From Symbiodinium sp. CCMP2592 (Eukaryota > Sar > Dinophyceae > Suessiales > Symbiodiniaceae), in NCBI GenBank assembly GCA_905221615.1, contig CAJNDT010002857.1, positions 682,001-746,000 on the forward strand: DNA of 64,000 bases. The letters run 5' to 3'. The notes below the pieces were generated by a model, which saw only the letters and a list, made by a program, of their open reading frames with translations, was not told where the DNA came from and did no database searches. The position numbers and the translations under genes are program-made. Positions 63,605 to 64,000 of the stretch are shown piece by piece; position 1 is the stretch's first letter; each line of letters opens with the position of its first letter.

Positions 63605-64000
63605 CTTAATCCCAAGCATATCAAGCAGGCTCTGGAACTTTAGGGTTTAGGGCTTTGGGGTTTAGGGTTTAGGTTTCTAGAACACCAGCATGCTGAAGAC
63701 ATTCACATAACCAAGCAAAAGAGTGTTAAATGCACAGAAAACTTCTCAAACCTCCGAAGCCGCGACCCCGCTCCCTGCCAAAGAATGAATAGCAACAACT
63801 TGAAGACCTGGAGAAACAACAAACTGAGCAAACTGCTTGAGCCCCCGTCCTTGAACCCCCAGCTACTACCACTACTATTACTACAACTACTATCACTACT
63901 ATACTTCTGCGACAACGACTACTACCGCGCCTTAAGACGTTCAGAAGCCCTGAAAGACGAGGCTTCTTGCTGCTTCTCAGCATCTTCAAAGTCGAGCCGA

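Larger units (their letters stand above)
61900..64000. other. Right edge, mostly palindromic elements
   Basis: Families M, D, F and B plus TTTAGGG tracts. A CTA-rich stretch at 63862-63905 and an open frame to the window end (LRQRLLPRLKTFRSPERRGF) are seen, but nothing is recognised. Whether gene 2 continues past the edge is unclear. Confidence 0.45.

Noticed and set aside
1..64000. tRNA, rRNA, dinoflagellate spliced-leader RNA genes and CRISPR arrays
   Set aside because: No cloverleaf, no conserved rRNA blocks, no CCATTTTGGCTCAAG-type leader and no regularly spaced repeat-spacer array was seen. The spaced repeats at 8.8 and 43.2 kb have irregular spacers made of other repeats.

Overview
This window looks like nuclear DNA of a dinoflagellate, most likely a Suessiales/Symbiodiniaceae-type genome (inference). 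Three things point there. First, TTTAGGG/CCCTAAA plant-type telomere motifs are scattered through it in hundreds of short interstitial copies. Second, there are many short palindromic MITE-like elements from at least a dozen families. Third, one clearly homologous gene is cut into at least 18 small exons whose introns begin with GC or GA about as readily as with GT, and end in AG that is almost always followed by G. That mix of 5' splice sites is a known dinoflagellate trait. There is no bacterial gene organisation, and no tRNA, rRNA or spliced-leader gene was recognised. Nearly all long single-frame ORFs here are chance or repeat-derived.

Region 1-18.7 kb is mostly interstitial telomere-like repeats, palindromic elements, a (TAG)n array and a higher-order tandem array at 8.8-9.85 kb. 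It holds a few unassigned coding-like pieces, the best being an exon-like segment at 3541-3717. Region 18.7-37.5 kb carries a proposed plus-strand gene (gene 1) of about 17 small exons. They join phase-consistently into about 395 residues and end at a stop codon at 37474-37476. The product is mostly helical-looking and I do not recognise it. Region 37.5-45.4 kb is repeat-rich and probably contains the 5' exons of the next gene.

Region 45.4-61.5 kb carries the best-supported gene (gene 2, plus strand). Eighteen exons encode 564 residues of an extracellular receptor-like protein. A periplasmic-binding/ANF-receptor ligand-binding domain comes first, followed by a cysteine-rich GCC2/GCC3 (ephrin-receptor-like) region. 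One more cysteine exon is likely near 61.4 kb. Hydrophobic, possibly membrane-spanning stretches lie at 61.5-61.8 kb, so the gene probably runs off or ends near the right edge. Both proposed genes lie on the same strand, as expected for dinoflagellate gene arrays.

The introns are built largely from the palindromic elements, CTA/TAG microsatellites and a repeating unit resembling AAAGGGATCTATAAGGGTTC. Several splice sites lie within about 15 bases of an element end, and one acceptor falls at an element terminus. This suggests the elements help create or remodel introns. All exon boundaries come from manual frame and phase matching and homology to remembered family patterns; no alignment was run.
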